NCBI GenBank assembly: GCA_009869945.1
Contig: WIXG01000230.1
Span: forward strand, 1 to 64,000
Length of the DNA: 64,000 nt
Direction of reading: 5' to 3'
DNA from: Mesaphorura yosii
Lineage: Eukaryota; Arthropoda; Collembola; Poduromorpha; Tullbergiidae
A program made the position numbers and the translations under genes. How positions within the stretch are numbered: position 1 is the stretch's first letter; the number at the start of each line of letters is the position of its first letter. Below the pieces are notes generated by a model. That model made no database searches and was not told the DNA's origin. It saw nothing but the letters and a program-made list of their open reading frames with translations. Positions 34,714-46,221 of the stretch are shown here, in pieces.

Positions 34714-35800
34714 TTCAAGTCCAAATGTCAAAAAGAAGAAAAATCGAAGTTGAAAATCACTGACGACTCTCAGAGCACACTCTCGTCGAAGACTGCGAGA
34801 AACCGAGTTTGGTGTTCTTCGATCTCAACTCAGTGCAGCTATATTAGTTGGTGTGTTTAAAAATAGCCTGGTCTATCAGAGTACGTAAAGCTAGAATACT
34901 TTATGCTTTAGTCACTTCTTCAGCGAATCACTTCTGACTTCTGAGCAGAGTCTCTTATGCCTCTTAAAACTGAAACAAGAATCATGGGTGTCATCAAATT
35001 AGACGGAGACGGTGCACACATTTAAGAGCACGCTTGCAAAATGAATGCAGCATGGAAGATTTTCGGTATTAGTGACATAATATTTTGAGAATGTACTGGA
35101 AAATTACGAAATGTAATCCGTCACTTTCCTTAACCTCTTTGGTAGTCCCACGCTCTCATCCGTCAACGCTTGACAAATCAGAACATGTTGACAAATGTAG
35201 CGTTAATTACCACCGCAGATTTCCACCCATGAGCATGCAAGATGACAAAGTTGAAGAAACTGAGGTTGTGTCTCGTGTTTGATCCTTCTCAAATGACTAG
35301 GAAATTGGCATCATCATTCGTCATGTTTTTATTTCAGAACATTCACATACACGAGAAAATCGTTAATTTATTAGTCAAGACGGTTTTTAATTGTATCCAG
35401 AACCAAACTGACCATGCACGCGAAGTGGTCATCAGCTGCCTGACTTGTCTGTGGACATGGACATTGACTGAACGTGATCACGCACTCTGAACTAACGCAT
35501 CAGTTACGCAGCGATTTGTCTCAACTGTCTTTTTTGTTTGCGACGCGTTTGTGAGTTCCGACGCAAAACAAGCAAGAAACAATGGACTACGCGATGTTTT
35601 TCATGTCACAAGTTGAGAAATGTTTGTCACCAATTTATGTGTAATTTGTAATTAGCATACCGACTCGTTTTTAGCAGGCTAACTATTAACTCGCCAGATT
35701 CAAGGTCATTGCAAGACAAACGCGTAATTGAAGTTCTTTTGATTCAGTTGCAGTTAGGCGTTGTTGAATTAACCGAATTGATTCTCTTCTCTGAACCACA
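34714..35800. other. Troponin T 5' region and intergenic sequence
   Basis: Includes the likely non-coding first exon of troponin T (just above 34713, minus strand) and about 900 bases without a supportable gene before the knottin gene. Confidence 0.4.
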
Positions 35801-36111
35801 ATGCGACTGGGGAAGATTTGTATCTTTGTGCTGGTGATTGCACTATTTGACTTGATAAACGTAATGAATTCAGTGGAGTCCGCTGCAGCTGCATTGAACA
35901 ATCGTCGTCCAGTAAGTTTTTTTAAAAGACGAAAAAGTCTGAATTTCATTTTTCCATCAAATTATGAAGACTTTTAATGTAGGTTCGTCAAGGCTGCACT
36001 CGGCTCTTTGGATACTGTAACTACAGGTTCTCCGGCTCGAATCTTGATTGCTGCAGCGGCTACTGTTCGCCCGATAATCGATGTGCCGGCGAGTCGTATC
36101 GAAGATTTTGA
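35801..36111 (+). CDS. Small secreted cystine-knot-like (knottin) peptide precursor
   Basis: Exons are 35801-35911 and 35983-36111, giving 79 residues. The first exon codes a signal peptide and short pro-region (MRLGKICIFVLVIALFDL at the start, ending NNRRP), and the second codes the mature Cys-rich part. Six cysteines are spaced C-x6-C-x10-CC-x3-C-x5-C, the inhibitor cystine knot arrangement seen in arthropod antimicrobial peptides, enzyme inhibitors and ion-channel ligands. An Arg-Arg pair just before the exon junction is a plausible processing site. Cysteine spacing alone cannot tell a defence peptide from another role. AATAAA at 36289-36294. Confidence 0.75.
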
Positions 36112-36488
36112 GGTGCAGCGCAGAGGAAATCAGTCGTAAATGATCAATTCTCAATTGCTATGCTAAGAAAAGGTACATGTTTATTGTGGAAGATTAGTTT
36201 GACGGTTACAACCCGAGAATTTTGAGTTCAACCGTAATTCACAGTTTGTCACTTGTAAGAATGTACCACGTGTAATCAAGAATTTCGTAATAAATGAACA
36301 ATAGTGATAGCTTCTGGCTAAAAGCCAATGATAGCGTAAAAGTAAGCACTCAACCAAAGCATGAGAATATGGAAATTAATAAATCTGTGTTTACCAAAAT
36401 AACATTCTTTGTACAAGTCGCTTACGTCGAGAGACTTTCCATGATTACATTATAAGTACGAAGATTGCATTAATTAAATAAATCCACA
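36112..36488. other. Intergenic between convergent genes
   Basis: Contains the polyadenylation signal of the knottin gene; otherwise nothing seen. Confidence 0.5.
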
Positions 36489-39025
36489 CTAAAAATACTC
36501 AGCCGCTTTTTTACGCAACGGAATCTTGAAATCTCTAAGCTTGCTGTTAGTGCTGACTGGTGTTCCAGGAGATTTGAGAAGACCAGAATTTGGTCGACGA
36601 TCTGCGTCGTATGGAATTGCTGGACTTCTCTGAATCGACTGTGCATAGTCAGCGTGAGCTGTGAAACATGGACGCAGTAATTAGCCTAATTCTAACATGT
36701 TTTTGAACAAAACTTAATAAAATACTTACGATGTTCAGTATTTCGGGCCATGACGAAGCTGACCTTCTTCCGGAGTCCCGATGATGGCACGCTGGATGGC
36801 GTGAGTATGTGTTTATTCAGTGGAGTTTTCATTTTTCCATTCGAGAGCACAAAATCACCGCCAAGCTTAATTGGGGATGGAGGACTACTGTTTTTAACTG
36901 GGCTGGTCGTCACTGGAGAAGGAGATCGTTCGGCAGAGGCGAGACTCATACTTAGGCGCCTGTTTTTCTTTCCACGAAGTTTGAGAGACAGGTTCATCGG
37001 GTCTGCAACATCAGCTTCAGCTTCCTGTTGCTCATCCGGTTGGTTTGAGGGTGAGCCTTGTGAACCCTTGCTTTTCTTGCTCGCAACGCCTGATTCTGGC
37101 GATGACCCATTTTCAGCCTGCAAGTTCCTCTTCTTGGCCTTTTTCTTGATTCCATTTGTAGTGTTAGGAGTGGTAGAATTCTCTCCGGAGTTGGTTGACA
37201 CTTCGAGATCTGCGCTTTGAGTCTGGACTTTCTTTTTCATTTTTTTCTTCTTCGGCTTGTCTATCTTACCGTCCACGTCATCTGCCTGATGCATTTCCTC
37301 TAAGTAACTCATGTAATTATCGTCAACATGATCAAAGAGTTCAGAATCGTCAATGTACGCTGATGTTTCGCCTCCACTGCTTATGCTTGAGTTATGAACA
37401 CTAACATTCGATGAATTTTTGTTTTTCCTCTTCTTCGCCTTGGCCTTAGCAGGTTGTCCCGATTTCTCGATCAATTCCTTATCCAGTTTCACGAGTTTGA
37501 CTGTGGCTTCTTTCACTATCTTCTTTTTTATGGCACGCTTTTCCGCAGATGATGAAGTATCCTTTGGAACTCCCAGCGGATACTCCCCACCAGTTAGCGC
37601 TTCGAAGCTGAAAAACAAATGAAGCACATGTGATGATGAAGATAAAACCGAACATGAAATTAATGGTGAATATTACAAGAACTCAGACTCACCTCCGTGC
37701 CAGGTGATACAACACTTTCCTGTTCTTTCCTCTTACATCCTTCCTTCCACCCACTTTCGTTAAGAATTTGACAAGATCTTCGTAATCTACATCTAATTGT
37801 GGCAATACTACATCAACCGCGCCAGCACGGGGATCTAAGGGAGGTTTCACACTTTTAACTGGATCATCCATCACCATATCATTCATGTCTTTATCATCTT
37901 CATCTTCCATTGCTTCGTCGTCACTATCTGCGTTCATCCCCTCGCGATCGTCTTGGAAGTCAAGTGCAACATCACTCTGCCGCATCAGGTAATGGAATAT
38001 GTTCTCCTTAATCTCATTAGTCAATCTCTCGTCGTCATTCTCCGCCAGTTCGTGAATGAAAGGTTTCAGCATTCTGAGCAATTTCTTGTACTTTAAATCT
38101 TCTCCACAAACTTTAGCTACTTCTTCCATAAAAATATCAACAAAGTGCATCTGAAAGCCCAATGGTGCACGAAGTGGATCTGGAACTTTGAGTTGAGCAC
38201 GCGTCTTTTTGGTAACCACCGTGGTTGGAAATCGGTTGAATATGTATACGGAAATTATCTCGAGAAAGGGATCCAGCACTTCATTTCTCATGTAGTGTTC
38301 TTCGTGGAGCTGTGTCAGAGAGGCGCGGAAGAATCGCCTGATCAGCTAGACAATGCAAACAAATTCCATGTTTAGCGATCTCCTTTTGCTGTGATATATG
38401 GAATTATTTTCTTCACGGAAAACCTACCATCATGAACTTGTCCAGTCGAAACCGGTCAATGTTTGACCATTCACGAGAAATGGTCCGAAAGAACCACTCA
38501 ATGAAAAGCAATAATGCAGTGGGTTGCTTTTTGAAAATGGGCACCAAGCTGCTAATCTGCTCGGCCAATTGCTCCTAAACAATTGCAAAAAACATTTTAG
38601 CAAATGCATTCACGATAAAGTCTTATTAATTGAAATCTACGTACCTGAGGCAAAGGTTTATCTGCAAACCACATACAGTAAAATAGTGCCTTCCACACTC
38701 GAATAAAATTTGGTTCAATAATTGCACGGCATTCTAAATCAAACAGATACTTTTAAATCTTTAATCTGCGACATGATAAATGGAGACGGGCAATCTACCG
38801 GAAGCACTAACCTTCCACGCTCGAGTCAGGTAAGCGAGTGGCAAGAGATGACAGCCATTTCCTCAGTTTTTTTATTGTTTTCCTTCGTACCTCCGGATCA
38901 TTTCCAGCCAGTCGCCGTATCATAGAGTGCTCCGAAGTAGTTAGTCCAGCCATGCAATCAGCCATGATTTTAGTCTGTTCTACTTGGTTTGTAGTGACGA
39001 CTCCTTTAACTTCCGACTGTGTCAT
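36489..39025 (-). CDS. RRP1: Ribosomal RNA processing protein 1 (RRP1/NNP-1)
   Basis: Exons in transcript order are 39025-38812, 38733-38645, 38574-38428, 38345-37693, 37607-36730 and 36658-36489, in frame, giving 716 residues. The N-terminal half is the NOP52/RRP1 helical domain: LAGNDPEVRRKTIKKLRKWL, then IRVWKALFYCMWFADKPLPQ, REWSNIDRFRLDKFM, NEVLDPFLEIISVYIFNRF and PLGFQMHFVDIFMEE. An acidic segment follows (EDEDDKDMNDMVMDD), then a long Lys/Ser-rich tail with several basic stretches (KPKKKKMKKK, KKKAKKRN) typical of nucleolar localisation. The conserved-looking end carries LRKKVSFVMARNTEH and SPGTPVSTNSKLRDF. RRP1 acts in the nucleolus in 60S subunit maturation and 27S pre-rRNA processing. 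Confidence 0.93.
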
Positions 39026-41106
39026 AACTGTACAATGTTAACTAATTGGAATCGCGATAAAGTGGAGTTAATTTACACGAGGTGTTTCAAAATTATTGAG
39101 AATGCGTCTACAGTTTACGACGATACGGGCAAGCTGCGAAATTGGGTCACTGGAGTGGAGTGTTTCATGTACAGAAGAGCTAAACAGATGAGGGCGGTGG
39201 AATTATAATTGATTAATTGGTGAAAAATCAAATCAAGAATCACTGAAAATAATGAATTGATAAACGGGTATCAAGAGGAAACTGAAACTGCAGCTCTATA
39301 GCACGTGAATTTAATTTAGTTCGCAGACAGTTGGCTGTTAGCTAGCGTGGTTGACTGGTTTTAAACACGTGCCATGAAAGTGAGGTACAGCAAGGAATCG
39401 AAACAACAGATTCTGCAGCGCAGCAAGCAGCAGCCTTGGTGGCTCGACTTAGCAACAAAATGGAAGAAAAAAGTACTTGCAAGGCAAGCACAGTAACGGA
39501 CGCGGACGAGTGAAGTTAGTGAAGCCCCAAGCTAGAAAAGAGAGTATAAAACGCAAAAAGAGAACTGGCTACGCAATAAGAGCAACGTAGTTGGTCAACG
39601 CATTATGAAATGAAAGCATATGCGAAAAATTCGCATTTGCGTCTCGCGTGTCTCGCCAAACAACGCAAGGTACCAATTTTGATGCGGAAGTGGAAAAGAA
39701 ATTCGTAATAGTCTACTTCGTTCAGTGCACTATGGTGCCATTGCATGAGTCACCTTTCCCAAAATTTTCTCGAATGAACAATGAAGAGGATTGAACTGCC
39801 AGGATTCCAGTAGCGGCACATGCCGTCGTCCAGACATTGCGAGAATGTGCATCATCAGCCATCAAATGAAATGGTTGGTCTCGTCACTGACATTTTCATA
39901 TTTCAGACCAAAGACGCCTCGGTTTTCTGTGATTGTTGTTTACTTACTACTTTAGTAAAAAAAGTAATCTTCGGGGCCTTCAGTGATCGACATGCTCATG
40001 CACTGCGGCGCTCGGGGTATGACGACGATGCATTCGATGACGCGATTCGATTATTCGACAATGGCTTTCGATAAACAGGTGACGTCTGACGTTGATTCCC
40101 AGCAATCACAAGCATGTAGCCAAAAATACCAGACATAATGTCGGACTTAAGAATAGCTAGTTCATCATGCAGGATTAAATAATTATTCTAATTCGAGGCC
40201 GATAAATGTTCGGAATTTAGTCCCATGTAGGTCTATGCGGCTAGTCCGCGGAACAAAGAGGACATACGCCATATCTTCAATTAAACATGAGTGACGAGTG
40301 CAGGGTGATAGCGATGAGGTGGGCGTGTGTGTGCTTAACCGCTTAATAAACAATATATTGAATTATGTCCCTGTCCCAAATAAATGTCACTGTAGCACAA
40401 GACATGACCGTGACACCGAAGACTTAATTCGCAAATCTTATATGCATCGCGCATATTCTTATGCGCCGTTTCTTATGGGCTCCTGCATTAATAATGAACC
40501 GGACTGCGGCCAAAATATTCCATCGGAACTGCCCAGTCCAAGTTAATCAAAGTAATGACTTGGCCGTTGACACCTCCCTCAATGTGCACTGTCCATGTAC
40601 CTGTCCAGCCTGTCCTGTGAGAACGGAAAGGTAAATATCCTGCTAACATAATAATGCATAATGACGGCCTCTTTCAATCACGCAAAGTCCAATGCAGTGA
40701 CGTACTGGAAATTGAAATCGATCACAGGCTAAGGTTTTCATCTCGCACGTAGGTACGTACAACTCCGTAGTCGAGTTTCTGGGCAACGACTTCAGATCGG
40801 TCTGGAGAGTCTTGGGAGAAATGACAAAACAAAACTCTCGTCCGTACGTAAGTTTCGCTTCCAAGTGGAATTCTGAATCAGCCTTCTGTACTTAGAACTT
40901 ATAAATAAATCATGTGTTGTTCACTTTCTCGGAATCATATCGTAACGCAGAAACCGGAGAAACCAAACACCATTCTCATTCTGGTCATTTCTCCAGTAAG
41001 TTGAGACTGATGTGTAGCGTTTACGTCTTCTGCAGTTGCAGCTGAGCCGCTAGCCGCTTCTTTTCAGTTATAACGCGAAAGTTAACAATGTGATCTGCCA
41101 TCCACC
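39026..41106. other. Long intergenic stretch, nothing recognised
   Basis: About 2 kb with scattered short frames on both strands. The 84-codon frame at 39820-40074 has no recognisable feature. Promoters for RRP1 (-) and PCNX4 (+) must lie at its two ends. Confidence 0.45.
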
Positions 41107-44100
41107 ATGTCTCCTCCGCTGATCAGCGACTACAAAATACATTTTGCTATCAAGAGAATCCTGCAAACATTCTTTGGAGGCCCCGTGTTCTGGACTCGGC
41201 CAATCGTCCTAATTGTTGTGCAAATCGTGCTTTTCGTTGTTCCAATAATTGAACTGATTGTTGTACGCATCGTAATTAAGCACAGGCATCATTGGCGAGG
41301 TGAAAGTAGCTTGAAACGAAGTCTTAACGACGATATTGGTGTTGACAAAAATGACACCGACAATGGCAACGACGGGGCCTCATTAGCCATAGATGATGAG
41401 CAAGGGGAAAGGGAAAGCACAAACTCTGGCAGCATCAGACAATTGAACTACTTTTGGATTGGGTTGATTGTTGGAATCACTGTGCTCGTCGTGGATTTAG
41501 TGTTGACACTGTTCATAAGCGTACTGAAGACAGTTGATCGAAGAGATACAAAGAAGATTCAACCGCTGGAAGTTTCTGCGCTGAGAAGAGCCTCGAGGGC
41601 AGAAGAAGGTCCAGGATCTCCTGGAAGGAACGTGCTGACTCGTAACAGTATTGACCGGGGGCAAGAGTTTGAAGGAGACCATGACCATCCCGCTCCTTCC
41701 ACGTTCCTCGCAGAAGAAGACCAAGTAAAATTATGCTATTAAAATCGTGAAAGACGTGATTCATTTTTTTTCTTTTTTAACATTACAGTTGGAGTACAAA
41801 GGCCTCTTTCGCTCCTCCACTTGGAACTTCATCGTACCAAATGTCTGTGTTCCCCTCCGCCTGACTCTCAGCTGCGTGCTGAGGCAGTTATCGTACGTGG
41901 TTGGGTCATCACTAGCATTTGGGCTATGTTCCCCACTCATACTATCGAAGGTATTGTATAAAACCCTTGAGTTCCTGTACGCGATTTCGATTTCGAACTT
42001 AATCTTGAATTTGAATTCCTTATTGCATTTTTCGCAGAAATCACCAGTCATTCTCAGTGCATTCGGAATTTTCGCACTATGCACTGTGCGATACAGTGCA
42101 TTGTTTCATACGCCATTTGAAATTGCAACATTCGACACAGTCCGCCAGGGAAAGCATGCGACTTACCGAATGCTCTACGTACTTGTTTTGGGCGTCAGCT
42201 ACTTCATTTCATACTGGTGAGTTGACTTGAGTCATGCCCACTTGCGATGTGTATTTAATGAAATGAATAATATTGTATGCCTTGCTTGTTTGAAGCATTG
42301 ATGAAACAGTGCCCAGACTCCCGTTCGTTGCAATCCTCGCATGTCTGCCATTCCTCTGGAGTTTTGGTGTGCTCTCGCCTCTGGACGCGTTATTTCCTTG
42401 GGCTATTGAAATCGTGAGTAGGATCATTCACTCTTTTAGTCAAAAAATGGTAATATTTAAATGCACCCTTTGCCTTGAAGGTCCTAAACATATTTGGAGG
42501 TTCACCCTCGTTTTTCTACTTTGGATCAATTCTTTGTATGAGCACAGTGGTCGGTTTTTCCGTCCTTGTGCTAATTACGGACGAGCACTTCACACTGTCC
42601 GTCGTTTCTCAATGCATTTTTGGATACATCATTTCTTGTGACATGGGTAAATAGTTGATGATTCATCTTTTGCGGTAGAATGAATCAGCTTAAAAAATTC
42701 ACATTTTTCCAGGCATACCACGCTACTTTTTCAAGTCATCCTCGTCAGTCTGTGGACTAGAAGCCATGCCATTCAATAAATGCGTGTCCAAGTTACTGCC
42801 ACCAACAATGCAGATTCTGTTCTCGGTCCTCTTCATTTACTTGGGCCTCGCCCTTTTCCAAAAGGACCACGCGGACGATTTACCAATCGTTGAGCAGGAT
42901 AGCAAATGGATTGTAGAAACTGTGCTCATGGTGTGCCTGGCCCTTACAGTTTCTTCAGTCAAATTACACCAGTACTATTTGCTTGGGATCGGTCGATTGG
43001 GCAAGTTTTGGAGTGCCAATAGCAACGGACTCCTCGCTGCTCAACGCGTGCTCTTGAGATTATTGACTGCTGTCCTTCACTTGCTGATCACCATCGAACT
43101 TGGAAAATTGGACCACACCGGAAATGTGAAACCCACGATAACTAGCGTGGACGGAGACTTAGTTGTGGAAACGAGCACTACAACAACTTCAATGTCAACC
43201 ATCACGGGCAACGATACAAAAGCCCAGTCTACCCTTGAATATGAAATGCTATCTCCCAATGCCAGCAGCAATGCCAATTCAACATCATCCAGAGCATCGT
43301 GGTTTTCATCTTCAGACTTGAACTTGGAACAAAACACAAAATCTTTGATCCAAATCTTTATGTACTCAATGACAATCAGAGCCTTTGCCTTGTCCATCAC
43401 CCACCCGAAGCAAACCGTGATCGACATCGCCCTGGCGCTCGCCCTGAAGTACGGTGGGTTCGGGTTTGAGCTTCTGCATTTTCCTGTGATTTTATTCTTC
43501 GTCTCATTCCCTCGTAAATGGGTTTGGAGATTCCTACGGGGTCTCGGATTATTCCTCCGAATTTTGTATTCAACGTATATCACAACGTTGCTCGATTCCA
43601 AATTGCGAGTTTTTGGACTGACCTTCGTCTGCTTGCCTGTGACACTCATCTCCATTGTGCTCGCCGCCATCGTAGACGGTGCCACACTGACTCCGCTGTT
43701 CACCCTTCCGATATTCATTATCGGGTTCCCCAGGCCCAACTCTTTCTGGAAGCAACGCTGGTTCCCCTTCAAGTTCACGAAATCTAGCTCCTCACAAGTT
43801 GTGAGAGCAAATGTGGTATTGAACAATAATCTAGACTACGTAATCTACGAAGACGTGAGTGCGCCTTTCGTGCAGGCGTTCGTTCGGAAAATGTACGACT
43901 GCGGTATGAGTAAGTGCTTTTCAGTTTGATAGCTTGCAAGCATGCCAGGAACAAGCGATAGTTACCTTTACCTTGCTTTGATTCTTTGGCAGGATTACAA
44001 AACGGTCACTGTTTCTTGGCAAGATTTGATGACCGGCTGATATTTCTACGCGTGCTAACCGTCACTTGGAATTCGGTATACATACAGGCCAAAGGCTTAG

Positions 44101-45804
44101 AAATGCAGGAGCAGACATCGTGCCATCATCACGTAAGTGGCTGAAGAAATGATAGGAATAGTATAAAATGATAACGAAGCTAAAGTTCTTCTGGAATTAT
44201 TGCAGGAGGCTGCGTGGATTGATGAGCTGTTCGAGTCAACCCCATACATGAAACTCCCACGCGACAGAGACCCGATCGAGGCTTCAGAAGTTAAAAGCAC
44301 TTCTTTCCTGGCGTACTACATTCGCAGATTGTTGCACGGTCATTATTCCGCCTCCAAGTCCATGTCAATCCTTCATCCGATCTTCGCACTTGCACTTCCG
44401 ACATACACCGAGTCGAAGTCCAGCATTGAACCCTTGACTGAGGACGAACAGAAATTGACGTTTAGGAAAATGTTTTTCTGTGCGTTCACCTTCCTATGGA
44501 TTCGGGCATTATGTCGTGGGCAAAGCAAGGCTTCAAACGGCCACATCGGCCTTATCTGTTCCGGCATGCACCTCTTTGACAGGAGGCGCTCGTCGAATAC
44601 GTCATACGCGAGCTCGACAACGTCGGGAAATGGAAACGGGGCTCCGTCGTCCCCAAATGACCATCACTTGGCTGCATCCGGAACTGAGAACATGCATCAT
44701 GTGAGCAACAGCTCCGTCATCACCAAGTTTCCTTACCTTCCGGGAATGGAACCAGTCGCCGAGTCCCGAACCAGCCCAGGATCGCTCGAACTGGAAGGCG
44801 CAGGCACAGGCGAAAAACCCGTCCCGAGGCCAAGCACTGTCAATCGCCCTGGCACGTACACGAAGGCCACACATCGAAATTACACTCAATCCGAACTTGA
44901 ATGGATTCAATACCAACTCAACGATATGACTGACGAGGCTGAAATTCGTCGAATCGTCAAAACAACGTGGAAGATTTGGTCGATGGTGACTGCCGCCGGA
45001 GTCAATGACCACTTCGTGAATCGCATCTGTCTCTACCAATTCTTCGAAGACGGATTCAAAACAAGCGTCGAACAAGGGCTGAAGAATTTAAGCAACAGAG
45101 CGATTGACCGAGTGAACGCAGAGCTTGTGGCCAAGTCATTTCGATACGCGGCCAAGTTGACGCTGGACCAACTTCACACTGCTCAAAGCAGTGGCCCAGA
45201 AACCAGTACTGAGCCTGATATGCAGCAGCAATTTTATGAGATTTCGGCACAAATCCGAGGCTTTGAGCGTGGGACAGAATTCTGCACGTACAAAGAAGTC
45301 GCGGAATGGATTCAGAAGAAGCAGAGTCGGATCATTACGATGACTCAGCCAAGCAGCGAACTCACGCAACTGCACATCTTTAACTACCACGAGCTTCGTT
45401 CGAGGCATCGACCCGTCTTTGTGCCGGTGGAGGAAGGAGACGTCAGCTCCGCAGCCGCCAACGCTGCTGATGGCGTTCGTATTTCGGTCGGACAGCTTTC
45501 GAGCTCCGTGGTCGACGGCATTTGGTCCAACGTGAATCTTGAGCTTCTGTACCTCACAAGCGATGACGATGAGCGATACTCCATTCAGGTATGCTTCATC
45601 TGCCACTGATTTGCTTGATATGCTCCTACAAATGAATTTATTGATTGACATACATTTTGTGAATTAACGCGATTTTAGCATGACAAGATTCTCCTCCGCA
45701 ACATTTGCACACAAGCCGCCGCTTCGCCGCTCGGCTATTTTGTGTACGACTCCGTATTCCTAGTGAATCCACTCGATCGGTTCAAGATTCAACAGATGCA
45801 ATAA
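41107..45804 (+). CDS. PCNX4: Pecanex-like protein 4
   Basis: Exons are 41107-41724, 41789-41950, 42038-42216, 42296-42413, 42481-42646, 42713-43909, 43993-44132, 44206-45588 and 45679-45804, all in phase, giving 1362 residues (human PCNX4 about 1170). The start matches the family: ISDYKIHFAIKRILQTFFGGP followed by a helix pair. Other family segments are SPLDALFPWAIE, LPIFIIGFPRPNSFW, GHCFLARFDDRLIFLRVL, QAKGLEMQEQTSCH and WSMVTAAGVNDHFVNRICLYQFFEDGF. It has many predicted membrane helices in the first 900 residues and a large soluble C-terminal region. Long Ser/Thr- and Asp-rich loops account for the extra length. Pecanex proteins are multi-pass membrane proteins of the secretory pathway; the molecular activity of PCNX4 is not well defined. 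AATAAA at 45958-45963. Confidence 0.9.
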
Positions 45805-46221
45805 TGTGTCGGCGATGGCGGGCGTCGTGACCGAGACCAAGATCTCTATCTACCACTATAGTCTAGTCTAGTCAAGTTTTATTGTACCTTTCTCCTACTA
45901 TTCACAAGACTTGATATTTTCACCAGTACAACTTACAACAACAAGTACAAACGCACGAATAAAGTAAAGCTGTTCCTTCTTGGCTTAATTTACTAAATAC
46001 TGGCTCAGTTTCCGTAGAAAATTACCCGCCCTGGAATTTCTTCCAGACTTTTGAGGCCAAATCAACATCTCGTGTATTGGTATTTGCTCGAAAAGTCGAT
46101 CTCCTTTGCCCTTTTTTCCAGTTTTTTTTGCGAGCGAGCGAGGCCAGAGTCTCGAAAAGCGTGCACACAGGCTTGCCAAGAAAAATCGGGACCCTTCGGT
46201 TCCATCTGCAGCCCAACACTC
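45805..46221. other. Intergenic, tandem gene spacer
   Basis: Holds the PCNX4 polyadenylation signal and the start of the ZFAND4 leader. Antisense frames here are shadows. Confidence 0.45.

Noticed and set aside
42307..42309. CAG as acceptor for the fourth PCNX4 exon
   Set aside because: It would break the conserved PRLPFVAILACLPFLW frame; the acceptor at 42295 keeps it.
43077..43826. 249-codon minus-strand frame
   Set aside because: Lies wholly antisense to a conserved PCNX4 exon and has no recognisable content.
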